A DNA stretch of 64,000 bases from UBA6183 sp943372215 (GCA_943372215.1 CALRXU020000007.1:157187-221186); one strand, 5' to 3'; numbered from the stretch's first letter, positions 1 through 8,585 are shown. The notes: generated by a model from the letters alone, not told the origin. Translations and numbers: made by a program.

Positions 1-207
1 GGCTGTAGGTGCAGACGTATCAAAACTAACCCCGATATGCGTGGGCTTTTCTTTTTTAAGCACTTCCAGTAAGGTATTTACATACCCAAATATAGCTGAA
101 GTATTAAAGCCATAAGAAGTGATTCTTGGATTTTGACTAAATGCGAAGTAGGCACGATAAACCAATGCCATACCATCAAGTAGAAATAATTTTTTTCGCT
201 GCTGCAT
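1..207 (-). CDS. polA: DNA polymerase I, N-terminal fragment (cut by window edge)
   Basis: The gene starts with ATG at 207 and runs off the left edge, so only the first 69 residues are present and no stop codon is seen. The translation opens MQQRKKLFLLDGMALVYRAY, continues with SYGFNTSAIFGYVNTLLEVL and then KKEKPTHIGVSFDTSAPTA. This is the start of the 5'-3' exonuclease (FEN-like) domain of bacterial DNA polymerase I. The LLDGMALVYRAYFAF stretch holds the first metal-binding aspartate (residue 11). In the family the enzyme removes RNA primers and fills gaps during replication and repair. The gene lies 45 bases downstream of the carboxymuconolactone decarboxylase-like gene on the same strand. 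Identification rests on the N-terminus only. Confidence 0.88.
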   Translation of the reverse strand, partial: MQQRKKLFLLDGMALVYRAYFAFSQNPRITSYGFNTSAIFGYVNTLLEVLKKEKPTHIGVSFDTSAPTA

Positions 208-252
208 GGCTCAAATGTATGCAACAGCAAAGAAATGACAAACAAAAAAACT

Positions 253-606
253 TTATATTCTTGAATTCTCTTGCAAAGCTTCCCAGTACTCAACCGCTCT
301 TCTCGTATGAGGTATCACAATGGTTCCTCCAACAATATTTGCTACGGCAAATATTTCATAGACCTGCGCAGTGGTAACACCTTGTTCTAAACATTTACCC
401 AAATGGTACTTGATGCAATCATCGCAACGCAGCACCATACTGGCTACTAGGCCTAACATTTCTTTTGTTTGGGTTGAAAGTGCGCCTTCTTCATAGGTAT
501 TGGTATCTAAGTTAAACAACCTTTTTAATACCAAGTTATCCTGCGCCAAAATCTTCTGGTTCATTTTGGCACGGTACTCATTAAACTCTTCAACTGGATT
601 TGACAT
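253..606 (-). CDS. Carboxymuconolactone decarboxylase / AhpD-like protein
   Basis: A 117-residue all-helical protein of the CMD family. The diagnostic motif is CDDCIKYHLGKCLEQG at about residues 61-76, which has the CxxC-x3-H arrangement used by AhpD-like peroxidase partners, followed by VYEIFAVANIVGG. Related proteins serve as thiol-disulfide reductants of alkyl hydroperoxide reductase or as decarboxylases of aromatic lactones. No peroxiredoxin or aromatic-degradation gene lies nearby, so a redox role is more likely than catabolism, but that is inference. It begins 18 bases after gpsA ends and is probably cotranscribed with it. Length and start fit single-domain family members. Confidence 0.82.
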   Translation of the reverse strand: MSNPVEEFNEYRAKMNQKILAQDNLVLKRLFNLDTNTYEEGALSTQTKEMLGLVASMVLRCDDCIKYHLGKCLEQGVTTAQVYEIFAVANIVGGTIVIPHTRRAVEYWEALQENSRI

Positions 607-624
607 TGCAAAATAAAATTAAGG

Positions 625-1644
625 TTATACCAACTTGTTGCTTAGTTTTTGGATGGCTTCTTTAACAGGCTCTCCGTTATAAATAATATTGTATACCGCC
701 TCGGCAATGGGCATTTCAATATGCATTTGGTCTCTGTTTAATTCAAACATGCTTTTTGTTGCATAATATCCCTCAGCAATCATGTTCATTTCTAGCTGTG
801 CAGACTTTACAGAATAACCCTTGCCTAACATATTGCCAAAAGTTCTGTTTCTGCTATGTTGCGAGTAAGCAGTTACCAATAAATCACCCAAATATGCGGA
901 GTGGTTAATCTCTCTTGGGTGTGCATTTACTTTATACAAAAATGCTTCCATCTCTCTAATGGCATTACTGATGAGTACTGCCTGAAAATTATCGCCATAT
1001 CCAATGCCATGACAAATGCCGCTGGCCACTGCATAAATATTTTTTAGCACGGCTCCATATTCCGTTCCAGTAATGTCTTCAGAAATAATTGTTTTAATGT
1101 ACCTGCACGCTAACAATGATGCGAAATAAGCCGTCATTTCCTGGTTTAGCCCTGCAATGGTGAGGTAGGAGAGCTTTTCTGAAGAAACTTCTTCCGCATG
1201 ACAGGGACCAGAAATTACCAATAACCTTTCGTGCGCCAAGCCAAACTCATTCATCATAAAATCAGCTACAATTTGTTTGCTATGTGGCAACAATCCTTTA
1301 ATAGCTGATACTACAAATTTTCCTTCAAAATCTTTTGAGGTGACCTCTTTTAATGATTCTTTTAAAAATGCAGAGGGTATAGCCAATACAATAATATCTG
1401 CTGTTGCGCAAACATGTTGCAAATCAGCAGTTACTTCTACATGTTCCGGATGAATCTCAACAGAACTGATGTACTTGGGGTTATGCCTATTCTGTTTTAT
1501 ATAAGCAACAGTTTCAGGATTCCGTAACCACCATTGCAATTTGTTGATTTTTCCGCTGTTGCTGCGCACTTGCTCGGTAAGCATTTTTACGATTGCCGTT
1601 CCCCAGCTTCCGCCACCCAATACGGCTATGTTTTTTTGTTTCAT
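625..1644 (-). CDS. gpsA: Glycerol-3-phosphate dehydrogenase [NAD(P)+]
   Basis: Reduces dihydroxyacetone phosphate to sn-glycerol-3-phosphate in the cytoplasm for phospholipid synthesis. The N-terminus shows the Rossmann loop GGGSWGTA (residues 10-17), the mid-protein catalytic-lysine segment SAIKGLLP (Lys about 116) and the substrate-pocket segment LKNIYAVASGICHGIGYG. The 339-residue length from this start is normal for the family. I chose ATG at 1644 because the Rossmann strand starts right after it. ATG at 1656 overlaps the upstream stop codon as TAATG, adds four residues and is a real alternative. The frame stays open further upstream, but that part looks non-coding (Cys-rich). It belongs to the minus-strand run from the lipoprotein genes towards polA. 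Confidence 0.95.
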   Translation of the reverse strand: MKQKNIAVLGGGSWGTAIVKMLTEQVRSNSGKINKLQWWLRNPETVAYIKQNRHNPKYISSVEIHPEHVEVTADLQHVCATADIIVLAIPSAFLKESLKEVTSKDFEGKFVVSAIKGLLPHSKQIVADFMMNEFGLAHERLLVISGPCHAEEVSSEKLSYLTIAGLNQEMTAYFASLLACRYIKTIISEDITGTEYGAVLKNIYAVASGICHGIGYGDNFQAVLISNAIREMEAFLYKVNAHPREINHSAYLGDLLVTAYSQHSRNRTFGNMLGKGYSVKSAQLEMNMIAEGYYATKSMFELNRDQMHIEMPIAEAVYNIIYNGEPVKEAIQKLSNKLV

Positions 1645-1655
1645 GTTATCGAACA

Positions 1656-2288
1656 TTATGCAATTGCCATTAACACCGCTACAACAAGTGCAACAATAAA
1701 TACCCAAGCACCACCCAATACTAAACCCAGTACACCTAAGCCCACACCCTCCCTTTGGTTAATAGCCATCACTCCGAACACTATTGCTGCGATAGCAGCA
1801 ATCAGGCTCAAAAAGAACAGAATAAGCGCTGCCGCAGGAGTTGTTGCAATGACTAAATAATAAATAAACAAATAGGTTAATAAACCAGCCAAAAAAGAAT
1901 ACAAACCTGCGTTTTCTAGCCCTGATTCTTCTCTAAACTTTCCTTGAGGTTTAGGCGGGGTTTCTTCTGGGGATAGTTGTTTGTAATGAAATGAGACTAA
2001 TGGTGCTTTACCGATAGCAGCAGTTAGTAAAGTATCAACACTTACCAAGATTTTACGCTGCTTCTTTGGCTGTTTCTTTTGCTTTGTTGCGGTTGCGGTT
2101 TCAGCATTCGCACTCATCAATGTTGCCTCTTCTTGAATTGGGGCTACTTTTTCCTTGGTTACTTTTACTGTCTCCTCTGTTTTTTTGGATACAGCTATTT
2201 TATTTCTGAACGCAAATTTTTGTTGGCTGCAAGAGCTTGTTAACAACAATAATGTACCGATAGATATAAGAGATGCTGATTTCAGCAT
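1656..2288 (-). CDS. Lipoprotein-type membrane protein of unknown function (copy A)
   Basis: A 210-residue protein with a lipoprotein signal (hydrophobic stretch ending LLTSSC, then SQQKFAFRNK), a charged Lys/Glu/Thr-rich linker, the short motif FHYKQLSPEETPPKP, and a C-terminal region with three or four hydrophobic segments rich in Ala, Val and Gly. The C-terminal hydrophobic layout resembles DUF4190-type small membrane domains, but I do not recognise a function. ATG at 2288 puts the signal peptide at the N-terminus; the frame is open upstream. It is a paralogue of the gene at 2538-3164 with the same architecture and shared motifs. A lipobox on a protein with several predicted membrane spans is unusual. 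The stop overlaps a possible gpsA start by one base. Confidence 0.75.
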   Translation of the reverse strand: MLKSASLISIGTLLLLTSSCSQQKFAFRNKIAVSKKTEETVKVTKEKVAPIQEEATLMSANAETATATKQKKQPKKQRKILVSVDTLLTAAIGKAPLVSFHYKQLSPEETPPKPQGKFREESGLENAGLYSFLAGLLTYLFIYYLVIATTPAAALILFFLSLIAAIAAIVFGVMAINQREGVGLGVLGLVLGGAWVFIVALVVAVLMAIA

Positions 2289-2347
2289 TCTTATCACATC
2301 ATAAAATCTAGGTTTGCAAAACGAAATCATAGTTTATGCAAAATAAG

Positions 2348-2516
2348 ATTATTCTGGTTTTGTTTCAAACAATTCTTCTTTACTTACTCTTTTAATGGCG
2401 ATCCCCTTGCTTCAACGTTCGTGTAATGGCACTTAAAGGGTGCTTTAGCAATTTCTTCCCCCTTCTTTCAGCCCAGTAATAAAACAGGTTCCTTATTCCC
2501 TTATCCATCTGAATAT
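2348..2516 (-). pseudogene. Decayed 3' end of a membrane-fusion-protein (HlyD/MacA-like) gene
   Basis: Read on the minus strand, this stretch ends with codons for AIKRVSKEELFETKPE and a stop. That is nearly the same C-terminus as the intact adaptor gene at 3233-4606. Bases 2348-2396 match 3232-3280 exactly over 49 positions. Upstream of that the match goes on in pieces (SAITRTLKQ, EEIA.APF), but at least two frame changes are needed to follow it, and it fades near 2516. There is no start codon and only about 55 codons are represented. It is best explained as the edge of a tandem duplication that copied the adaptor 3' end together with the lipoprotein gene that follows it. Confidence 0.85.
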
Positions 2517-2537
2517 AAATTAGACACGGTCTGTTGT

Positions 2538-3164
2538 TTAAACATAAAGTAAGACTACGAACCCAATGATTATAAGACTAAAAGCCACAAAAGCCAGCCA
2601 AGCAGATCCAACAATCAATCCCAATAATGCTGCCCCCCTTTCCTTCCGTTTTTTGAATGCCAAACTACCTAATACTACTGCTGTGATTGCAAGAGCGGTT
2701 GCCAACACAAACAGCCAAATAAGCAGCAGGCCACTAAAGTCAATCATAATGCTTACTACAAAAAAGGTAAAAAAACCACAGTAAGCGGAATACATTCCAA
2801 AACGGTTATCCCTTTCAACCTTTTGTATAGGTTTAGGAGGGGTTTCTTCTGGTGAGAGTTGTTTATAATGAAAAGACGGTATTAAAGTTTTATCAACGGA
2901 AGCAGTTAACGAACTATCCGATTTAAGAACCGTATTTTTATGCTTCCGGATAAATTGCCATTTATTAACCTTTACTTCAGAACGTGAAATAGCCAATTTT
3001 GTCTCTGCTTTTACTTGTGACGTTTTCGCTATATCCTCTTTCGTTATTTTAGCGATTTCCTCTGTTTTTTTAGGTACTGCTATTTTATTCCTAAATGCAA
3101 ATTTCTGCTGACTACATGAGTTAAAAAGTGTGACTAATACAATTAAGCCTAGTAATATCCTCAT
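2538..3164 (-). CDS. Lipoprotein-type membrane protein of unknown function (copy B)
   Basis: A 208-residue paralogue of the gene at 1656-2288. It has a lipoprotein signal (MRILLGLIVLVTLFNSC), the same SQQKFAFRNKIAV segment after the cysteine, a basic linker, the shared FHYKQLSPEETPPKP motif, and a hydrophobic C-terminal half with about three membrane segments and a KKRKER loop. I chose ATG at 3164 for the signal peptide; the open frame reaches further upstream without support. It follows the adaptor gene by 68 bases and may be cotranscribed with the TolC-adaptor pair, so it could be an accessory envelope component of that exporter. The function is unknown. Confidence 0.75.
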   Translation of the reverse strand: MRILLGLIVLVTLFNSCSQQKFAFRNKIAVPKKTEEIAKITKEDIAKTSQVKAETKLAISRSEVKVNKWQFIRKHKNTVLKSDSSLTASVDKTLIPSFHYKQLSPEETPPKPIQKVERDNRFGMYSAYCGFFTFFVVSIMIDFSGLLLIWLFVLATALAITAVVLGSLAFKKRKERGAALLGLIVGSAWLAFVAFSLIIIGFVVLLYV

Positions 3165-3232
3165 CCTCTCAATTGCTTGAAAGGCGAAAGAAACAGGTTT
3201 CAAAAATGGTATCACGGTTATTCAGGATACAA

Positions 3233-4606
3233 TTATTCTGGTTTTGTTTCAAACAATTCTTCTTTACTTACTCTTTTAATAACGGTCCTTTGTTTTAAGG
3301 TGCGCGTAATTGCACTAAATGGCGCTATTACTATCTCTTCACCTTCTTTAAGCCCATTTATTACATGAATAAATTTGTCATTTTGAATACCACTTTTTAC
3401 TTCACGCATGGTTACCTGGTCATTTTTCACCACAAATACTACCTCCACCTCTTCTCCACTCTTTTTATTTGCAGCTCCTTTAATCTTGGTATAACTTGTT
3501 TTATTGCTATCCAATTCATCTTTGGAGCGCATGGCTACTGCCTCAATTGGAATGGCCAATGCCTGATTGATGCTTTGCGTTTGAATATCAACAGACGCTG
3601 ACATTCCAGGCCTAAATACATTTCGTTTGGTGCCATATTGGGCCGTTAAGTCAGCATAAGAGGAGCGAAGTATTCTGATTTTAACCACAAAATTAGTTAC
3701 CTGATCGCTGGTGGTTTGCGCTGTGGTGGTTGCTGAGTTTGCTATCTCTGTAACAATGCCCTTAAACTTTCTAGTTCCATAAGCATCCACTTCTACCAGA
3801 GCAGTGTCTAATAAGGCTACTTTAACAATATCATTTTCGTTTACATCAACACTTACCTCCATATTGGTTAAATCAGCAATTCGCATCATTTCAGTACCAG
3901 CCATTTGTGAAGTACCCACAACACGTTCACCCTTTTCTACACTTAACTTGGAAACAACCCCATTTACTGGAGCAAAAATTTCTGTCCTTGTTAAATTCTT
4001 TCTGGCTTCATTTAATGAAGCCTCTTGGCTTTGCACGGTAAATTGTGCAGCAGAAATGGTTTGCTTGCTTGCTTCTACTTCCGCTTTGGCACTCAAATAG
4101 GAGGAACGTGCTGTTTCAAACTCTGCATCGCTCATCAAGTTTTGGTCGTGCATTTTTACATTGCGCTGGTACTGCTTTTCCAATTCAGTAAGCTTAGCTT
4201 CGGCTTGCAATAAACGGGCCCTTGAGTTGGCTAAATTTGCTTTTGAATTGTTTAATGAGGCCTCTGTTCTTGCTAAAGCTGATTGGTATAATTCAGGATC
4301 TATTCTGGCCAGTATTTGTCCAGCACGCACTGAATCACCTTCCTTTACATACATTTCCCTGATTTCGCCTGAAACATCACTGCTAATTTTTATTTCAACC
4401 TCGGGTTGTATTTTTCCATTTGCGGTAACACTTTCTGTAATATTTTGGATTTCTACTTTTCCCACCGTTACTTTTACCACATCCTTTGTGCTAAACCAAC
4501 CCATCCCTTTGCCTATCAAAAACACCACAATGAGCAATACCACCACTATCAATAAAACCCAAATTGTTTTATTGGTCTTTTTTTTCTGTTTTTCCAGTTT
4601 TGTCAT
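3233..4606 (-). CDS. Periplasmic adaptor (membrane-fusion) subunit of an efflux system, MacA/HlyD-like
   Basis: A 457-residue adaptor that would link an inner-membrane pump to TolC. It has a Lys-rich N-terminus, one transmembrane segment (about residues 15-35), a first lipoyl half (IKISSDVSGEIREMYVKEGD), a long coiled-coil hairpin (about residues 105-205), a second lipoyl half (IFAPVNGVVSKLSVEKGE) and a beta-barrel plus membrane-proximal domain. The layout matches Bacteroidota MacA-like adaptors. The TolC gene ends two bases before this ATG, so the two are translationally close. No MacB-type ABC permease or RND pump gene follows; the next gene is a lipoprotein. The pump partner must be elsewhere or the usual operon is incomplete. 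The 3' end of this gene is duplicated at 2348-2516. Confidence 0.9.
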   Translation of the reverse strand: MTKLEKQKKKTNKTIWVLLIVVVLLIVVFLIGKGMGWFSTKDVVKVTVGKVEIQNITESVTANGKIQPEVEIKISSDVSGEIREMYVKEGDSVRAGQILARIDPELYQSALARTEASLNNSKANLANSRARLLQAEAKLTELEKQYQRNVKMHDQNLMSDAEFETARSSYLSAKAEVEASKQTISAAQFTVQSQEASLNEARKNLTRTEIFAPVNGVVSKLSVEKGERVVGTSQMAGTEMMRIADLTNMEVSVDVNENDIVKVALLDTALVEVDAYGTRKFKGIVTEIANSATTTAQTTSDQVTNFVVKIRILRSSYADLTAQYGTKRNVFRPGMSASVDIQTQSINQALAIPIEAVAMRSKDELDSNKTSYTKIKGAANKKSGEEVEVVFVVKNDQVTMREVKSGIQNDKFIHVINGLKEGEEIVIAPFSAITRTLKQRTVIKRVSKEELFETKPE

Positions 4607-4608
4607 AA

Positions 4609-6051
4609 TTAATAAAGCGGTTTGCCTGTGTAAAAATCAATCACCTTTTTTCTAAATAACAATTCGTATTTAGACTGTAACATGCTTGTTTCTGCCTGCA
4701 AATATTGGTTTTTTGTATTAATAAAGTCTGCTGTATTTAAAGCGCCTAGATTAAACTGGCTTTCAGCCAATAAAAAAGCTTCTTTGTTGGCATCAAAATT
4801 ATCTTTTGCAGCAATGAATTTCTTTTCAGCGGAGGTTAAGTCAAGGTAGGCTTGCTGTACATTTTTATATACGTCAAGCTCTGTTTGTTTGCGCGTTAAT
4901 TGGGCATTAGTTTGATTAATGCGTTGCTTTTGGATATTGGTATTTACTTGCCACCCATTAAATATGGGTACACTTAATGTAAAGCCTAAACTTTTTCCAA
5001 GGTTTGTATTAAACTGGTCATCAAAAGGGGTTACTTCCGACCCAGGATAAGTAAAGAAGGTTGTATAAATTGGATTTCCATCGCTATCTACACCAATCGG
5101 CCTTAAATTTTGCGTGGGTGTTCCCACTCCCCTTTTACTTTGCGTAGTATAAAACGAGTTCACTCCGCCACTTAAAGTTAAGCGAGGACTGCGCCCACCA
5201 CTGGCCATAAAATATGATAACCTAGCAGCCTTTTCGCGTTCTTTTGCAGCCAGGGCTTCTGGACTTCTGCTTAAAAATTCTTCGTAAATGGCATTGGCTG
5301 ACTTTATGGTTTGCTCTGAAATTTGTAATGAAGGGTCTGGTGGAGCTACCTTATTGGAAGTATCTGGCGTAATGTTAACCAATTGCCACAAAGTAAGGTA
5401 AGATTGGTCGAGTTGGGCTTGGGCCGTTACCGCTTGCGACTCTTCATTGGTGAGTTGGGCTTTAACCTGCAATAGCTTTACTTTATTGATGCTGCCCAAA
5501 TCATACATTTTTTGCTGACGTTTAAGCTGTTCGCGAGTAGTTTGCGCTTGCAATAGACGGGCTTGTAATACTTCTGTATTTAACAACACTTGCATATAAG
5601 TATTGGCCACTTGCAAAGACAAATTGTTTTTTGCTGCCACCACTTCTAAACTTACTGCACGTTGGTTGGTTTGCTGAAGGCGCACGTTATTGGTATTCTG
5701 AAATCCATTGAACAAGGTTATCGAGCTGTTTAAGGAGAAGTTATTGCTTCTAAAAGTAATATTTCGTTGAGAAGAATTGGTTGAAGGATCAATGGCAAAA
5801 CCCGAGTTGTAATTATTGGTTACATTTCCATTCAGGCTTGGTAGCAAGGCCAACTTGCTTTGCAATTTATCAGCATCGGCAGTTTTTATGTTTAGCTCGC
5901 GTTGTTGAATATTGATGTTGTTATTCAGTGCCAATTCAACACATTGCTGCAAAGTAAAAGTAGCCCCGTTTTTTTGGGCTTTTAATGGGGTAGCCCAAAT
6001 TACGGCTATAAGTATTATTTTGCACCCAATAACAATGGAGCTGTTTTTCAT
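4609..6051 (-). CDS. TolC family outer-membrane efflux protein
   Basis: A 480-residue outer-membrane channel subunit with a signal peptide ending near PLKAQKNGATF, then FTLQQCVELALNNNINIQQRELNI, the typical opening of OEP repeats. Long helical repeats carry LxVANTYMQVLL and LDLTSAEKKFIAAKDNFDANK motifs, and the C-terminus is the expected YELLFRKKVIDFYTGKPLY. The family forms trimeric beta-barrel/alpha-tunnel exit ducts for export pumps. ATG at 6051 places the signal peptide at the N-terminus, and the promoter-like TACTTTTG at 6077-6084 lies upstream of it; the open frame to 6096 would include that site. It is divergent from the deacetylase gene, with a 33-base intergenic region. It forms a pair with the adaptor gene downstream. 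Confidence 0.92.
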   Translation of the reverse strand: MKNSSIVIGCKIILIAVIWATPLKAQKNGATFTLQQCVELALNNNINIQQRELNIKTADADKLQSKLALLPSLNGNVTNNYNSGFAIDPSTNSSQRNITFRSNNFSLNSSITLFNGFQNTNNVRLQQTNQRAVSLEVVAAKNNLSLQVANTYMQVLLNTEVLQARLLQAQTTREQLKRQQKMYDLGSINKVKLLQVKAQLTNEESQAVTAQAQLDQSYLTLWQLVNITPDTSNKVAPPDPSLQISEQTIKSANAIYEEFLSRSPEALAAKEREKAARLSYFMASGGRSPRLTLSGGVNSFYTTQSKRGVGTPTQNLRPIGVDSDGNPIYTTFFTYPGSEVTPFDDQFNTNLGKSLGFTLSVPIFNGWQVNTNIQKQRINQTNAQLTRKQTELDVYKNVQQAYLDLTSAEKKFIAAKDNFDANKEAFLLAESQFNLGALNTADFINTKNQYLQAETSMLQSKYELLFRKKVIDFYTGKPLY

Positions 6052-6076
6052 TGATTTTTTGTTTATGTCTAACAAC

Positions 6077-6084
6077 CAAAAGTA
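6077..6084 (-). promoter_or_regulatory. Putative -7 element for the tolC-adaptor operon
   Basis: On the minus strand this reads TACTTTTG, a full match to the Bacteroidota -7 pattern TAnnTTTG, 25 bases before ATG 6051. It sits directly against the divergent start codon of the deacetylase gene, so its upstream half would lie in that coding sequence. I could not see a convincing -33 TTTG. Confidence 0.45.
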
Positions 6085-6693
6085 ATGTTTAAGCACACGA
6101 TACCTGCTTTATTTCCATTAGTGGCTCCTAGCCTTATATGGAAGGTAAATGCAGCAGATAAAACACTATACATCACCTTTGACGATGGACCTCATCCGAA
6201 TATTACGCCAAAGGTATTAGATATATTAGACGAATATCAAATAAAAGCGACATTTTTTTGCGTTGGGGAAAATGTAAAAAAATACCCCAAGGTGTTTGAA
6301 GAGATTGTTAACCGAAACCATGCTGTTGGAAATCACACCTTTAACCACTTAAGTGGATACAGTACAGCAAACAGCGTTTATTATAAAAACATAGAAGAAG
6401 CAGCAAAATACATCTCTTCGGACCTCTTCAGGCCTCCTTACGGACGCATTACTCCGTTGCAAGTTGCTCACCTAAAAAAACAGTATCGGATTGTGATGTG
6501 GAGTATTTTAACCCGCGATTATGAACAAGGCCTTAACATCGAGCGTGCAAAGTCGGACCTCATCCAACAAATTAAATCAGGTGATGTGATTGTGTTCCAT
6601 GATAGCGAAAAAGCAGAAAAAAACATGTTCGCTTTACTCCTGCATATCATCAACCATTTTAAACAACTTAACTACACGTTTCAATCGTTATGA
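6085..6693 (+). CDS. Polysaccharide deacetylase (NodB/CE4 family)
   Basis: A 202-residue metal-dependent deacetylase. The CE4 motifs are in order: TFDDGPHP (31-38, catalytic and metal-binding Asp pair), HTFNH (84-88, metal-binding His pair), RPPYGR (116-121) and VFHDS near residue 170. Family members remove acetyl groups from N-acetylglucosamine polymers such as peptidoglycan or exopolysaccharide. The hydrophobic N-terminus (PALFPLVAPSLIWKVNAA) may be a weak signal or anchor. The gene overlaps the glycosyltransferase that follows by four bases (ATGA), so they are probably cotranslated and could act on the same glycan. Confidence 0.9.
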   Translation: MFKHTIPALFPLVAPSLIWKVNAADKTLYITFDDGPHPNITPKVLDILDEYQIKATFFCVGENVKKYPKVFEEIVNRNHAVGNHTFNHLSGYSTANSVYYKNIEEAAKYISSDLFRPPYGRITPLQVAHLKKQYRIVMWSILTRDYEQGLNIERAKSDLIQQIKSGDVIVFHDSEKAEKNMFALLLHIINHFKQLNYTFQSL

Positions 6694-7790
6694 TGTTTTA
6701 TTGTTGTGTAACACTGCTCATCACCTTTGTTTTTATACAGGCAATCAACCTGTTCTCCACCCTTTTTAATGGGTTTGATGAGCCGGGAAATGACCATAAT
6801 CAAACACTTCCGTCTATCGCGGTTCTGGTAGCCGCCAGAAATGAAGCCAATAATTTGCCACATTGCCTAGATAGCCTAACATCGCTTGATTACCCTGCTC
6901 ACCTGATTGAAATATGGGTAGGAAATGACCAATCTGATGACAATACAGAAGCAGTTATCGACCAATATACCCGGCAATTTCCTCAGGTAAAAAAACTGAA
7001 CATCACACAAACTTTAGGTTCTGCCAAAGGCAAAGCCAATGTGCTGGCACAATTGGCACACCAAAGTGAGGCCTCCATCTTTTTAATTACAGATGCTGAT
7101 ATTCAAGTAAAACCCCAATGGGCCAAGACTATGGTGCTTTTTTTGGGGGATAATATTGGTATTGTTAGCGGAACCACAGTTGTTAATCATACAGGTTACC
7201 TATCACCCATGCAACAAATGGATTGGCTCTATTTTATGGGTTTGTTACTTAATTTTAATCGTTTTAATATCCCATCAACTGCGGTTGGCAATAATATGGC
7301 CATAAGCCGAAAAGCCTATTTCAGCACTGGGGGATATGAGCAACTGCCCTTTAGTGTAACAGAAGATTATAAACTGTTTAAAGCGGTTCGGCAAAAGGGT
7401 TGGAAAACCATTAACATGTTGCATCCTGATGCGGTGAATGTTTCCGCCCCAGCTCCTGATTTTAACACCTTGATGAATCAGCGCAAACGCTGGCTTACTG
7501 GTGCGAAAGAACTTCCACTATATTGGTGGGTGATATTTGGCATTTTTGGTTTGTTTATACCTGCTATTGTATTGGTGTTTGCGCTAAACCCTTTATTTGC
7601 AATGGCGTTATATGCCGCCAAGTTTTGTTTGCAAAGCCTTACCCTATTGGTGCAACAAAAACAATTGAACTTAAAAACAACGTTATTGCAGTTGGTTATT
7701 TACGAAGTTTACACCATCATGTTGACTTTATTGACTGCTTGTTATTTTTTAACACCCAAAAAGTTAAATTGGAAAAACCGCTACTATTAA
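6690..7790 (+). CDS. Family 2 glycosyltransferase, membrane-bound
   Basis: A 366-residue processive-type GT2. It has an N-terminal membrane segment, the nucleotide-binding start IAVLVAARNEANNL (43-56), DAD (135-137) for metal/UDP binding, the acceptor-site ED (225-226) and QRKRW (264-268), and two C-terminal membrane segments. This D, DxD, ED, QxxRW series is the signature of chitin/cellulose/hyaluronan-synthase-like enzymes. The ATG overlaps the deacetylase stop (ATGA), which suggests a pair making and trimming a beta-linked glycan. The exact sugar cannot be read from the sequence. Confidence 0.88.
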   Translation: MMFYCCVTLLITFVFIQAINLFSTLFNGFDEPGNDHNQTLPSIAVLVAARNEANNLPHCLDSLTSLDYPAHLIEIWVGNDQSDDNTEAVIDQYTRQFPQVKKLNITQTLGSAKGKANVLAQLAHQSEASIFLITDADIQVKPQWAKTMVLFLGDNIGIVSGTTVVNHTGYLSPMQQMDWLYFMGLLLNFNRFNIPSTAVGNNMAISRKAYFSTGGYEQLPFSVTEDYKLFKAVRQKGWKTINMLHPDAVNVSAPAPDFNTLMNQRKRWLTGAKELPLYWWVIFGIFGLFIPAIVLVFALNPLFAMALYAAKFCLQSLTLLVQQKQLNLKTTLLQLVIYEVYTIMLTLLTACYFLTPKKLNWKNRYY

Positions 7791-7793
7791 CTC

Positions 7794-8561
7794 ATGATTT
7801 TAACAGATACACATACCCATTTATACAGTGAAAAGTTTGACGCTGACCGCGAGGCCATGGTAAAAAGAGCGATTGACAATCGGGTAAGGCGGTTGTTTTT
7901 GCCCAATATTGATGTGCATAGCATTCAACCCATGCTTGATTTGGTTTGGAAGTTTCCGGAACATTGTTTCCCCATGATGGGCTTGCACCCTTGCAGCGTA
8001 GATGAACATGTTGAAGCTCACCTTTTTCAAATTCAGAAATGGTTTAAGAAGCGAAAGTTTTATGCTGTAGGTGAGATTGGTCTTGATTATTATTGGAGTG
8101 TAGAATTTAAAGACCAGCAGATTGCTGCTTTTAAAAAACAAATCCAATGGGCCATTCAGCTTGATTTGCCCATTAACATCCACTCACGTAACAGCACTGA
8201 TGATGTTATTGCCATTTTACGAGAAATGAAACACCCATTACTCAGGGGCATATTTCACTGCTTTAGTGGAAATGCTGAACACGCCCAACAAATTGTTGAT
8301 TTAGGATTTCACTTAGGCATAGGTGGTGTGCTTACCTATAAAAAAAGTGAATTACCAGCTGCCATAGCTGATATAGATTTGGCGCATTTGGTATTGGAAA
8401 CGGATGCACCTTATCTAAGTCCGGAACCGCACCGTGGTAAACGCAACGAGAGTGCTTACCTCTTAACTATAGCACAAAAACTAGCTGACTTAAAAAATAC
8501 TACGGTAGAAGAGGTGGCCAATGTAACCACAAAAAATTCCATTCAAATTTATGGCATCTAA
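7794..8561 (+). CDS. TatD family metal-dependent hydrolase (putative DNase)
   Basis: A 255-residue TIM-barrel hydrolase of the amidohydrolase-like TatD group. Motifs are DTHTHLY near the N-terminus (metal-binding HxH), AVGEIGLDYYW (metal Glu), PINIHSRN (His), GIFHCFSGNAEHA (His) and LETDAPYLSPEPHRGKRNE (catalytic Asp). Members act as 3'-5' DNases or RNases in DNA repair and RNA turnover. It starts three bases after the glycosyltransferase stop, so it is probably in the same transcript, though functionally separate. It has the full length and all metal ligands. Confidence 0.92.
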   Translation: MILTDTHTHLYSEKFDADREAMVKRAIDNRVRRLFLPNIDVHSIQPMLDLVWKFPEHCFPMMGLHPCSVDEHVEAHLFQIQKWFKKRKFYAVGEIGLDYYWSVEFKDQQIAAFKKQIQWAIQLDLPINIHSRNSTDDVIAILREMKHPLLRGIFHCFSGNAEHAQQIVDLGFHLGIGGVLTYKKSELPAAIADIDLAHLVLETDAPYLSPEPHRGKRNESAYLLTIAQKLADLKNTTVEEVANVTTKNSIQIYGI

Positions 8562-8585
8562 TACCTGAGCATTTTCTTCAGCAAG

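Noticed and set aside
78..293. 71-residue minus-strand open frame at the left edge
   Set aside because: It overlaps polA in another frame. The polA reading has clear family sequence.
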